From the NCBI GenBank assembly GCA_038210595.1, contig JBBQWN010000015.1, forward strand, positions 1 through 58,778: a stretch of DNA of 58,778 bases, read 5' to 3'. The notes beneath the pieces are model-generated. The model worked only from the letters and a program-made list of their open reading frames with translations. It did no database searches and had not been told where the DNA came from. Made by a program: the position numbers and the translations under genes. This DNA is from Glacieibacterium sp038210595 (GTDB taxonomy: Bacteria; Pseudomonadota; Alphaproteobacteria; Sphingomonadales; Sphingomonadaceae). Each line of letters opens with the position of its first letter. Position 1 is the first letter of the stretch. Positions 50,016-57,152 of the stretch are shown here, in pieces.

Positions 50016-50221
50016 TCGGCGTGCGCCTTGTCGCCGCTCAGCCCGCCCGGCAGGTCGGCGGGCTTGCCCCGCTGCGGCGCCGGGCCGTCGGCGGCGTCGG
50101 GCCCGGTACTGATGGTGAAGCCCTTGTCGGCAGCCTTCTGATATTCGCCCAGCCCCTTGCGAATGCTCGCACAGCCGGTGAGCGCCGCGGCGAGCGTCAG
50201 GATCAGGAGGGCGTTGCGCAT
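49994..50221 (-). CDS. Small lipoprotein
   Basis: 75 residues with a lipoprotein signal: Met-Arg-Asn then a hydrophobic run ending Leu-Thr-Gly-Cys at Cys17. The mature part is short, Gly/Asp/Ala rich and without a recognised domain. ATG 50221 is the start that yields the signal; the longer open frame upstream runs through rnpB and is spurious. It overlaps the convergent amidase end by 22 bases. Role unknown. Confidence 0.72.
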   Translation of the reverse strand: MRNALLILTLAAALTGCASIRKGLGEYQKAADKGFTISTGPDAADGPAPQRGKPADLPGGLSGDKAHADYTAPRS

Positions 50222-50283
50222 CGCTCCACTAGAGCGCGGGTGCGGCGCTTGGCAAGCGGCGCGCGCGCGCCTAGGGGGACGGC

Positions 50284-50671
50284 GCGCGCCAGAGGATCGG
50301 ACGGCCGCCGCTTGGCGACAAGGGGAGGAAAGTCCGGGCTCCACGCAACGACGGTGCCGGGTAATTCCCGGCGGGGGCGACCCCAGGGACAGTGCCACAG
50401 AGAGCAGACCGCCGATGGCCGCAAGGCACAGGCAAGGCTGAAAGGGTGGGGTAAGAGCCCACCGCGCGACGGGTAACCCGAGCGGCAAGGTAAACCCCAC
50501 CGGGAGCAAGACCGCATAGGGGCGGCGCGCGGAGGCAACTCCGCAGGGCAGGAAGCGGCCCAGTCGCCCGGGTTGGTTGCTTGAGGCCGCCGGTAACGGC
50601 GGTCCTAGAGGAATGGCCGTCCAGAGGTTTCGGCCTTGGACAAAACCCGGCTTACAGATCCTCTGGCGCGC
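50284..50671 (+). ncRNA. rnpB: RNase P RNA (bacterial class A)
   Basis: The catalytic RNA of RNase P, which trims tRNA 5' leaders. Conserved blocks are present in order: GAGGAAAGTCCGGGCTCC (50324-50341) of P4/CR-I, the ACAGAGAGCAGACCGCC region, the Gly-rich AAGGGTG...GGTAAGAGC segment, and near the 3' end ACAAAACCCGGCTTACAG. Bases 5' (50284-50298) and 3' (50657-50671) are perfectly complementary over 15 nt, forming P1 with its extension; the mature ends probably lie a few bases inside. No T-run follows; a CGCGGC-TTT-GCCGCG stem about 50 bases beyond the 3' end may serve in termination. Confidence 0.96.
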
Positions 50672-50742
50672 AGCGCGGCGCGTGGCTAGCGCACGCTATC
50701 CACCGATTCGCGCGAGCGCGGCTTTGCCGCGACGCCCCGGCC

Positions 50743-51192
50743 CTAAAGCCCTTCCACCACCAGCGTCGTCCCGTCGACCCTGACGACGCGCGCGGTCGCG
50801 CCGACGGCCAGGTCGGGCCCGACCGCGGCCCAGGGTGAATCGCCGACCTGGACCCGCCCGCGCCCACCGACGAGCGGCTCGACGACCTCGACGCGGCAGC
50901 CGATCAGCCGCTCCGAGCGCCGGTTCAGGCCAGGATCGCCGCTTGCCGGCTGGCGGCGACCGAACCAGCGTCCGACCAGGATCGAGTTCATCGCCAGCGC
51001 GACGAACAACAGCAATTGCGCTTCCCAGCCCGGCGCGATCAGCGCGACCAGCGCGGCGTTGGCCGCCGCCGCACCCGCCAGCCAGATCATGAACGCGCCC
51101 GGCGTCAGGATCTCCACGCCCGCCAGCACTGCCGCCGCGACCAGCCAGCTCCACGGCGAGAACAGGGTCCAGCCGGCCGCCAGCTCGTTCAT
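50743..51192 (-). CDS. NfeD-family membrane protein
   Basis: 149 residues: two or three membrane spans in the first ~75 residues, then a C-terminal OB-fold NfeD domain (~90-148) ending in Gly-Thr-Thr-Leu-Val-Val-Glu. NfeD short forms are partners of SPFH/stomatin proteins in membrane microdomains; the protease domain of long NfeD is absent. ATG 51192 overlaps the stop of the SPFH gene by 4 bases, matching the conserved pair. The 71-base gap to rnpB holds only GC-rich hairpins. Confidence 0.9.
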   Translation of the reverse strand: MNELAAGWTLFSPWSWLVAAAVLAGVEILTPGAFMIWLAGAAAANAALVALIAPGWEAQLLLFVALAMNSILVGRWFGRRQPASGDPGLNRRSERLIGCRVEVVEPLVGGRGRVQVGDSPWAAVGPDLAVGATARVVRVDGTTLVVEGL

Positions 51193-52169
51193 TGCGGCGT
51201 TTCCCACGGGTTGGCGGGCGGCGCCGGGCGGGCGGCCGGGCGTGTCGAAGCTGCCGGCACCTCACCGGCCACGGCCCGGACCAGCTCGCCGATGCCGCCC
51301 AGCGAGCCGACCAGCGCCGACGCCTCGATGGGCATGAAGATCGTCTTGGCATTTGGCGACGTCGCGAACGCCTGCATGGCCTCGACGTATTTTTGCGCGA
51401 CGAAATAGTTGAGCGCCTGCGGGTTGCCGCCGGCAATGGCGTTCGACACCATCTCGGTCGCCTTGGCTTCGGCCTCGGCGGCGCGCTCGCGGGCCTCGGC
51501 GTCGCGGAACGCCGCCTCGCGCCGCCCCTCGGCCTGCAGGATCTGGCCCTGCTTCGCACCCTCGGCGCGCAGGATCTCCGACGCCCGGCTGCCTTCCGCT
51601 TCCAGGATGTTGGCGCGCTTCTCGCGCTCCGCCTTCATCTGGCGGCCCATGGCGTTGACGATGTCGGCGGGCGGGCGGATGTCCTTCAGTTCGACGCGGG
51701 TGATCTTGATGCCCCACGGCTCGGTCGCGGCATCGACGACGGTCAGCAGCTTGGCGTTGATCGCGTCGCGCTTCGACAGCGTTTCGTCCAGGTCCATGCC
51801 GCCCATCACGGTGCGCAGGTTGGTCGTCGTCAGGTTGGTGATCGCCGAGTAGAGATCGCTGACTTCGTACGCCGCCTTGGCCGCGTCGAGCACCTGGTAG
51901 AACACCACGCCATCGACCGAGACGATGGCATTGTCCTTGGTGATGATTTCCTGGCCCGGGATATCGAGCACCTGCTCCATCATGTTGATCTTGCGCCCGA
52001 TGCGGTCGACGAACGGCATGATCAGGCTGAACCCGGGACGCAGCGTCATGGTGAAGCGGCCGAAGCGCTCAAGCGTGTATTCGAAGCCCTGGCGTACGAC
52101 GACCACCGCCTGGCTGACCGCGAACACCGCGACGATCAGCAGCACGATCGCGAAAATACCTTCGGTCAC
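51189..52169 (-). CDS. SPFH/band-7 stomatin-like protein (QmcA type)
   Basis: 326 residues. An N-terminal membrane anchor (~3-22) is followed by the SPFH domain (~25-190, with Arg-Pro-Gly-Phe and Thr-Lys-Asp-Asn motifs), then an Ala/Glu/Arg-rich coiled coil (~190-250) and a Pro-rich tail. Forms membrane microdomain scaffolds, often controlling FtsH or NfeD. I place the start at GTG 52169 because a GAGGAG site lies 6 bases before it; the frame also has ATG at 52202 and 52199 without a good site. Divergent from the CitE-like gene. Confidence 0.88.
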   Translation of the reverse strand: MTEGIFAIVLLIVAVFAVSQAVVVVRQGFEYTLERFGRFTMTLRPGFSLIMPFVDRIGRKINMMEQVLDIPGQEIITKDNAIVSVDGVVFYQVLDAAKAAYEVSDLYSAITNLTTTNLRTVMGGMDLDETLSKRDAINAKLLTVVDAATEPWGIKITRVELKDIRPPADIVNAMGRQMKAEREKRANILEAEGSRASEILRAEGAKQGQILQAEGRREAAFRDAEARERAAEAEAKATEMVSNAIAGGNPQALNYFVAQKYVEAMQAFATSPNAKTIFMPIEASALVGSLGGIGELVRAVAGEVPAASTRPAARPAPPANPWETPQ

Positions 52170-52249
52170 CCGAAACTCCTCTTCGATGATGGCCGCCATC
52201 ATACGCGGGGTGCTTGTGCGGCGCGTGCAAAATCGAACATGACGGAGCC

Positions 52250-53092
52250 ATGCCCGACCTCCGCCCTCGCCGCTCCGTCCTCTATCTCCCGGCGATCCGC
52301 GCCTCGGCGGTGGCCAAGGCGCGCACGCTCGATACCGACTGCGTCATCCTTGACCTCGAGGATGCGGTCGCGCCCGATCACAAAGACGCGGCCCGTGCCG
52401 CCGCGGCTGCTGCCGCCGCGACCGGCGACTGGGGCCACCGCGAGTTGCTGGTCAGGGTCAACGGCATCACCACGCCCTGGGCCGCGGACGATTTCGCCGC
52501 CGTCCGCGAAACCGCGGCGGCGCTGGTCGTGCCCAAGGTCGACAGCGCCGCCGACGCCGCCCGCGCCGTCGTCATGGCGCAGGGCACGCCGGTGTGGGCG
52601 ATGATCGAGACGCCGCATGCCGTCATCGACGCGCCCGCCATCGCCGCGACCCCGGGAATCGCTGGCCTCGTCGCGGGTTTTGCCGATCTTGCCGCCAGCC
52701 TGCGCCTCGACCCCGGCCCGGCGCGCGCGCCTCTCCACTATGCAATGGCGGCGATCGTCATGGCGGCGCGCGCCGCCGGCATCCTCGCCTTTGACGGCGT
52801 CTTTACCGATATGGGCGACCCCGACGGGCTGCGTGCCGAGGCGGCCCAGGCTCGGCAGTTCGGCTTCGACGGCAAGACGCTGATTCATCCCGACCAGGTC
52901 TATATCGTCAACACCGTCTTCGCCCCGTCCGAAGCCGAGCTCGACGAGGCGCGCGGGTTGATCGCGGCGCACGAGGCAGCGCTGGCCGCGGGGCGGGCGG
53001 TCACCACGTACAACGGCCGGATGGTCGAGCCGCTGCACGTCACCGCCGCCCGGCACCGGCTCGCGGTCGCCGAAGCAATCGCAAGACGTTAA
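52250..53092 (+). CDS. HpcH/HpaI aldolase/citrate-lyase-beta-like enzyme (CitE-like)
   Basis: 280 residues. The opening Arg-Ser-Val-Leu-Tyr-Leu-Pro and the Asp-Leu-Glu-Asp-Ala-Val segment (35-40) bind CoA/Mg2+, an Ile-Glu-Thr-Pro motif (~126) supplies the metal-ligating Glu, and the C-terminal Ile-His-Pro-Asp-Gln is the family signature. Relatives split malyl-CoA, beta-methylmalyl-CoA or citramalyl-CoA, or act as malyl-CoA thioesterases. No citrate lyase alpha/gamma subunits are adjacent, so a free-standing CoA-ester lyase is likely. ATG 52250 has ACGGAG before it. Confidence 0.88.
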   Translation: MPDLRPRRSVLYLPAIRASAVAKARTLDTDCVILDLEDAVAPDHKDAARAAAAAAAATGDWGHRELLVRVNGITTPWAADDFAAVRETAAALVVPKVDSAADAARAVVMAQGTPVWAMIETPHAVIDAPAIAATPGIAGLVAGFADLAASLRLDPGPARAPLHYAMAAIVMAARAAGILAFDGVFTDMGDPDGLRAEAAQARQFGFDGKTLIHPDQVYIVNTVFAPSEAELDEARGLIAAHEAALAAGRAVTTYNGRMVEPLHVTAARHRLAVAEAIARR

Positions 53093-53107
53093 CGCCAGCG
53101 CCGGCCT

Positions 53108-53127
53108 GTGCGGCAAATGCGCCGCAC
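53108..53127 (+). terminator. Hairpin after the CitE-like gene
   Basis: GTGCGGC (53108-53114) pairs with GCCGCAC (53121-53127), loop of 6, starting 16 bases after the stop; two further weak pairs extend it. No clear T-run follows, so termination strength is uncertain. Confidence 0.45.
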
Positions 53128-53150
53128 GGCTCCTTGACGTTTCCGCCTTG

Positions 53151-53175
53151 GGAACGAATCCGCCGGTGCCGGGTT
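53151..53175 (+). promoter_or_regulatory. EcfG-like stress promoter before the glycosyltransferase/glf pair
   Basis: GGAAC (53151-53155), 16 bases, GGTT (53172-53175). The -35 matches EcfG exactly; the -10 keeps the GTT core with G for the usual C. The expected transcription start leaves a leader of about 65 bases before ATG 53250. The -10 overlaps the inverted repeat at 53162-53203. Confidence 0.45.
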
Positions 53176-53203
53176 TTTTGACCTGTGCCCGTCCGGCACC
53201 GGC
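53162..53203 (+). promoter_or_regulatory. 11-bp perfect inverted repeat in the glycosyltransferase leader
   Basis: GCCGGTGCCGG (53162-53172) and its exact complement (53193-53203) flank a 20-base loop that contains six T (53174-53179). It lies 46 bases before the glycosyltransferase start. May act as an operator over the putative promoter or, on the longer transcript, as an attenuating structure. Confidence 0.5.
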
Positions 53204-53249
53204 CCTGCACCCGGGCCACTTACATTGTTGTATTGAAACGGGAGTTCCG

Positions 53250-54401
53250 ATGAAGGACTTCGCCGCGGCTGCTGACGCACGCCCGACGCTTATCGTGCTG
53301 TCGCACCTGCGCTGGGACTTCGTGACCCAGCGGCCGCAGCATCTGATGATCCGCGCCGCCCAGGATTTCGACGTCCGCTTCGTCGAGGAGCCGATCGATG
53401 GCCCAATGTGCGATGTCGAGACGCATCGGCGCGGCGACATCTGCGTCGTCCAGCCCGTCGTCACCCCCGCGATGGACGCCGCCGCGCGCACCGTGCACCA
53501 GCGTGACCTGATCGACAGCCTCGTGGCGCGCGCCGATGGCCCGGTAATCCTGTGGTTCTATACGCCGATGGCGCTGCCGTTCGCCCGCCATGTCGCCGCC
53601 GAGCTGATCGTCTTCGACAAGATGGACGAGCTGTCGGCGTTCAAAAACCCGCCCGCCGAGCTGCTGGCACTGGAGCAGGAGTTGCTGGCGCTGGCGGACG
53701 TCGTCTTCACCGGCGGTGCGGCGATGCATGAGGCCGCCGCCAGCCGCCACGCCAATATCCACTGCTTCCCGTCGTCGATCGACGCTGCGCATTTTGTCGC
53801 CGCCCGCGACGGCGTCAGCGCCGAGCCCGCCGATCAGGCCGCGATCCCGCAGCCGCGGATCGGCTTCTTCGGGGTTATCGACGAGCGCTTCGACATCGAT
53901 CTGTTGCGCGCTACCGCCGCGCTCGATCCCGCCATCCACTATGTGATGATCGGCCCGGTCGTGAAGATCGACCCCTCGACGCTGCCGCAGGCGGCGAACA
54001 TCCACTGGCTCGGCGGCAAGGCCTATGCCGAGCTGCCCGCCTATCTGGCCGGCTGGCAGGCCGGCTGGATGCCGTTTGCGATCAACGACGCGACGCGCTT
54101 CATCTCGCCGACCAAGACGCCGGAGTTCCTCGCCGCCGGGCTGCCGGTGGTGTCGACCGCGATCCGCGATGTCGTGCGACCCTACGGCGAGGCCGGCCTG
54201 GTCGAGATCGCCGGCACGCCCGAGGACACCCTCGCCGCCTTCAGGCGCGTGCTCGGCAGGCCGCGGCAGGACTGGCTGGCGCGCGTCGATGCGCAGCTGG
54301 CGACCGGCAGCTGGGACCGCACCTGGGCCGCGATGAGGGCCGAAATGGACGAGATCATTGGCGAGGCCGCTCCGGCCGCGCCGCAACGAGAGGCGGCCTG
54401 A
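53250..54401 (+). CDS. Glycosyltransferase (GT-B fold, family 4-like)
   Basis: 383 residues. The N-terminal half has Leu-Ser-His-Leu-Arg-Trp-Asp-Phe-Val-x-Gln-Arg-Pro-Gln-His, an opening seen in GT4-like transferases linked to cell-surface sugar synthesis. The C-terminal nucleotide-sugar domain includes a Pro-Thr-Lys-Thr-Pro-Glu-Phe-Leu-Ala-Ala-Gly-Leu-Pro-Val-Val segment. It is immediately followed, with no gap, by glf, so the donor could be UDP-galactofuranose or the product a galactofuranose-containing glycan; this is inference. ATG 53250 with GGAG six bases upstream is preferred over the upstream open frame. Confidence 0.88.
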   Translation: MKDFAAAADARPTLIVLSHLRWDFVTQRPQHLMIRAAQDFDVRFVEEPIDGPMCDVETHRRGDICVVQPVVTPAMDAAARTVHQRDLIDSLVARADGPVILWFYTPMALPFARHVAAELIVFDKMDELSAFKNPPAELLALEQELLALADVVFTGGAAMHEAAASRHANIHCFPSSIDAAHFVAARDGVSAEPADQAAIPQPRIGFFGVIDERFDIDLLRATAALDPAIHYVMIGPVVKIDPSTLPQAANIHWLGGKAYAELPAYLAGWQAGWMPFAINDATRFISPTKTPEFLAAGLPVVSTAIRDVVRPYGEAGLVEIAGTPEDTLAAFRRVLGRPRQDWLARVDAQLATGSWDRTWAAMRAEMDEIIGEAAPAAPQREAA

Positions 54402-55544
54402 ATGTTCGATTGGCTCATCGTCGGTGCCGGCTTTGCCGGTGCCACCCTGGCGGAGCGGATCGCCCGCGAGCGCGACGAGAAGGTGCTGGTCATCGACCGC
54501 CGCCCGCACATCGGCGGCAATGCCTATGACCGCCACAACGAGGATGGCCTGCTGGTCCATCAGTACGGCCCGCACATATTCCACACCAACAGCGCGATGA
54601 TCTTCGACTATCTGTCGCAATTCACCGATTGGCGGAAGTACGAGCACCGCGTGCGCGGTAAGGTCGACGGCATGGAGGTGCCGATCCCGATCAACCTCGA
54701 TACCGTCAACACGCTGTACGGCCTCAACCTGACCAGCGAGGAGCTGCCGGCGTGGTTCGCGTCGAAGGCCGAGCATCCGCCCGAGATCAAGACGTCGGAG
54801 GACGTCGTCGTCTCGGTCGTCGGCCGCGAGCTCTACGAGAAGTTCTTCCAGGGCTATACCCGCAAGCAATGGGGCATGGACCCGTCCGAGCTCGACAAGT
54901 CGGTGACCGCGCGCGTGCCGACCCGCACCAACCGCGACGACCGCTATTTCACCGACGAGTTCCAGTTCATGCCGCTGCACGGCTATACGCGCATGTTCGA
55001 GAAGATGCTGGACCACCCGAACATCAAGGTGATGACGCAGACCGATTACGAGGACATCCGCCACGAAGTGACCTTCAAGCGCCTGATCTGGACCGGCCCG
55101 GTCGACGAGTATTTCGGCTTCCGCCATGGTAAACTGCCCTATCGCAGCCTGAAGTTCCGCCACGAGACGCTGGACGTGGAGCAGGCGCTGCCGACCGGCA
55201 CGGTCAATTATCCGCAGACCGAGGCCTACACGCGGATCAGCGAATACAAGCACATGACCGGTCAGGTGCACCCCAAGACCGCGATCACCTACGAGTACCC
55301 CAGCGCCGAGGGCGACCCTTACTATCCGATCCCGCGCCCGGAGAACGCCGCGCTGTACAAGCAGTACGAGCGCCTCGCGATGGCGACGCCCAATGTCTGG
55401 TTTGTCGGGCGTCTGGCGACGTACCGCTACTACAACATGGACCAGGTGACGGGCCAGGCGCTGGCGACGTTCCGGCGCATCCAGGAGGCGCTGCCGGTCG
55501 GCGGCGATGTGGTGCCAATCTCCAAGGTGGTGGCGGCAGAATAG
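54402..55544 (+). CDS. glf: UDP-galactopyranose mutase
   Basis: 380 residues. The FAD-binding VGAGFAGAT is at 7-15, with Arg-Pro-His-Ile-Gly-Gly-Asn-Ala-Tyr (34-42) and Tyr-Gly-Pro-His-Ile-Phe-His-Thr (~55-62), and the conserved Tyr-Thr-Arg-Lys-Gln-Trp and Phe-Val-Gly-Arg-Leu-Ala-Thr-Tyr-Arg-Tyr-Tyr-Asn-Met-Asp segments. It interconverts UDP-galactopyranose and UDP-galactofuranose through a flavin-sugar adduct. Together with the preceding glycosyltransferase it suggests a galactofuranose-bearing surface polysaccharide. The 132-base gap after it (55545-55676) has no recognisable terminator. Confidence 0.95.
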   Translation: MFDWLIVGAGFAGATLAERIARERDEKVLVIDRRPHIGGNAYDRHNEDGLLVHQYGPHIFHTNSAMIFDYLSQFTDWRKYEHRVRGKVDGMEVPIPINLDTVNTLYGLNLTSEELPAWFASKAEHPPEIKTSEDVVVSVVGRELYEKFFQGYTRKQWGMDPSELDKSVTARVPTRTNRDDRYFTDEFQFMPLHGYTRMFEKMLDHPNIKVMTQTDYEDIRHEVTFKRLIWTGPVDEYFGFRHGKLPYRSLKFRHETLDVEQALPTGTVNYPQTEAYTRISEYKHMTGQVHPKTAITYEYPSAEGDPYYPIPRPENAALYKQYERLAMATPNVWFVGRLATYRYYNMDQVTGQALATFRRIQEALPVGGDVVPISKVVAAE

Positions 55545-55676
55545 CGGCTGTCGAGGCCGGTCTGCCTCAGCCCCGGCCGCACTTTCCGCGCAGCCCCGGC
55601 GGCAGCGACAGGGACATCGCGCCTGTATACCGAAAGTGCTAGGCCGTCGTCCTGACCGGGGCGGCAGGGGGTCGCT

Positions 55677-57062
55677 ATGTGGCGCGGAGCGAGGGTGGCG
55701 TTCGCTATTGGCGCGGCGGTTGGTCCAGCCGCCGCCCAGACGCCGCTCATGGCGTCGATGACGGCGCACGAAGTTCAGGTTTGCGCCGGACTAGCGCTGA
55801 AGATGAAAGAGCAGCGCGAGGCGATTGCCGCAATGCAGGCGAACCTGGCGGCGAAGGGGAAGCCGATCATCGCCGAGTCGCACGCAATCGACGCCCAGCG
55901 CACGCAGATCAACCGGCGCGATACCAAAGCCGTTGCTGCCTTTAACGCCCGGCTGGCACGCAATATTGCGGCGATGAACGCGTATAGCGCCGCGCTGGCC
56001 CCTCAGCAGCGAGCGGTTGCCGGACTGAATTCGCAGGCCGATCAGTTCAACATCGATTGTGCGAGCCGCCCGTATGACCGGGCGGACCTCGCGCAACTAC
56101 CCGTGGCTCAGCGTCTGGCAATGGAATCAGGCACTCATGACATAGAAATTCCGCTGCTTCCGCCCCCGCCGGCCCGCGACGTGGCGGGTGCCCCCGCTGC
56201 GGTCGCCGGCAAGTTCGTCGTGCTCGTCCCGTCAGCCGACGCCGCCCGCACCTCGGCGAGCGCTGGCGGGATCACGGGCACCGGCCTGACCCTGGCGAAG
56301 CTGAAGGGAGCAGCGGAGAGCGGCAACGCCGATGCGCAGTTCGAGCTGGCCGAACGGTTGAACGACGGGATCGGCGTTCCCCGCGATCCCGCCGCAGCGC
56401 TCGAATGGCTGCTCAAGGCGGCGGCGCAGCATCATGCCGTGGCCGCGTTCAACGCCAGCAACCTGCTGAACGATGGCGTCAACGTCCCCGCCGACAAGCC
56501 GAAGGCGCTGGTGCTGCTGCGGCAGGCAGCGGATGCGGGTCAACCCGCTGCCGAACATAATCTGGCCTTGTGGTACGCCCGGGATGCGAAGGAGCCCGAC
56601 CACCTGCTGCATGCGGTGGAGTGGATGAGCCGCGCGGCCGATCATGGCGATCCGGAATCCCAATATGTGCTGGCTGGCTTCTACCGCGGCACCGGCGGCT
56701 TCCCCCGCGACCTGACCGCGGCGACGACCCGTCTCCACCAGTCCGCCGAACAGGGCTTCCGCCCCGCCCAATTGGACCTGGGCCGCGCCTACGCGAAGGG
56801 GGACGGCGTTCCCCGTGACCCTGTTGAGGCGCTGAAATGGTACCGGCTTGCGGCCGGGATGACGAAACTTGATGCCTCGCAAGGCTGCACCCGGCGGATG
56901 CTTCAGGACAATGAAACCCGTACCCGGGCGACCGAGGCGGCAAACGCCTTGGCCGCCAAGCTTCCGCCCTACGAAGCCGACAAAGCAGCCGCCAACGCGG
57001 AGGAATGGGTCGGGGCCGTGCGCGCGCGCCAGGTCAGCGGCTGCGGCCGGCCGATACGCTAG
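55677..57062 (+). CDS. Exported Sel1-repeat protein
   Basis: 461 residues. Signal peptide (to about Ala20), an N-terminal coiled-coil-like region (~25-125) rich in Ala/Gln, a Pro-rich linker (~160-185), then about five Sel1-like repeats (~205-395; e.g. Asn-Ala-Asp-Ala-Gln-Phe-Glu-Leu-Ala and Gly-Val-Pro-Arg-Asp-Pro) and a Cys-containing tail. Sel1 repeats bind proteins; periplasmic members act as scaffolds or in signalling and cell-wall processes. ATG 55677 follows a GGGG site. It precedes typA by 90 bases but need not share its promoter. Confidence 0.82.
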   Translation: MWRGARVAFAIGAAVGPAAAQTPLMASMTAHEVQVCAGLALKMKEQREAIAAMQANLAAKGKPIIAESHAIDAQRTQINRRDTKAVAAFNARLARNIAAMNAYSAALAPQQRAVAGLNSQADQFNIDCASRPYDRADLAQLPVAQRLAMESGTHDIEIPLLPPPPARDVAGAPAAVAGKFVVLVPSADAARTSASAGGITGTGLTLAKLKGAAESGNADAQFELAERLNDGIGVPRDPAAALEWLLKAAAQHHAVAAFNASNLLNDGVNVPADKPKALVLLRQAADAGQPAAEHNLALWYARDAKEPDHLLHAVEWMSRAADHGDPESQYVLAGFYRGTGGFPRDLTAATTRLHQSAEQGFRPAQLDLGRAYAKGDGVPRDPVEALKWYRLAAGMTKLDASQGCTRRMLQDNETRTRATEAANALAAKLPPYEADKAAANAEEWVGAVRARQVSGCGRPIR

Positions 57063-57152
57063 CTTCACCTTGCTGACGGTCTGCCTTGTTGCGACGCACA
57101 ATCTCGGCTAAGCCCACGCGCTTCCGAACCCACCGCCGAAAGCCCGCCCACG

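Noticed and set aside
50222..50509. Extended N-terminus of the small lipoprotein through rnpB
   Set aside because: The region is RNase P RNA, and the internal ATG at 50221 gives a proper lipoprotein signal peptide.
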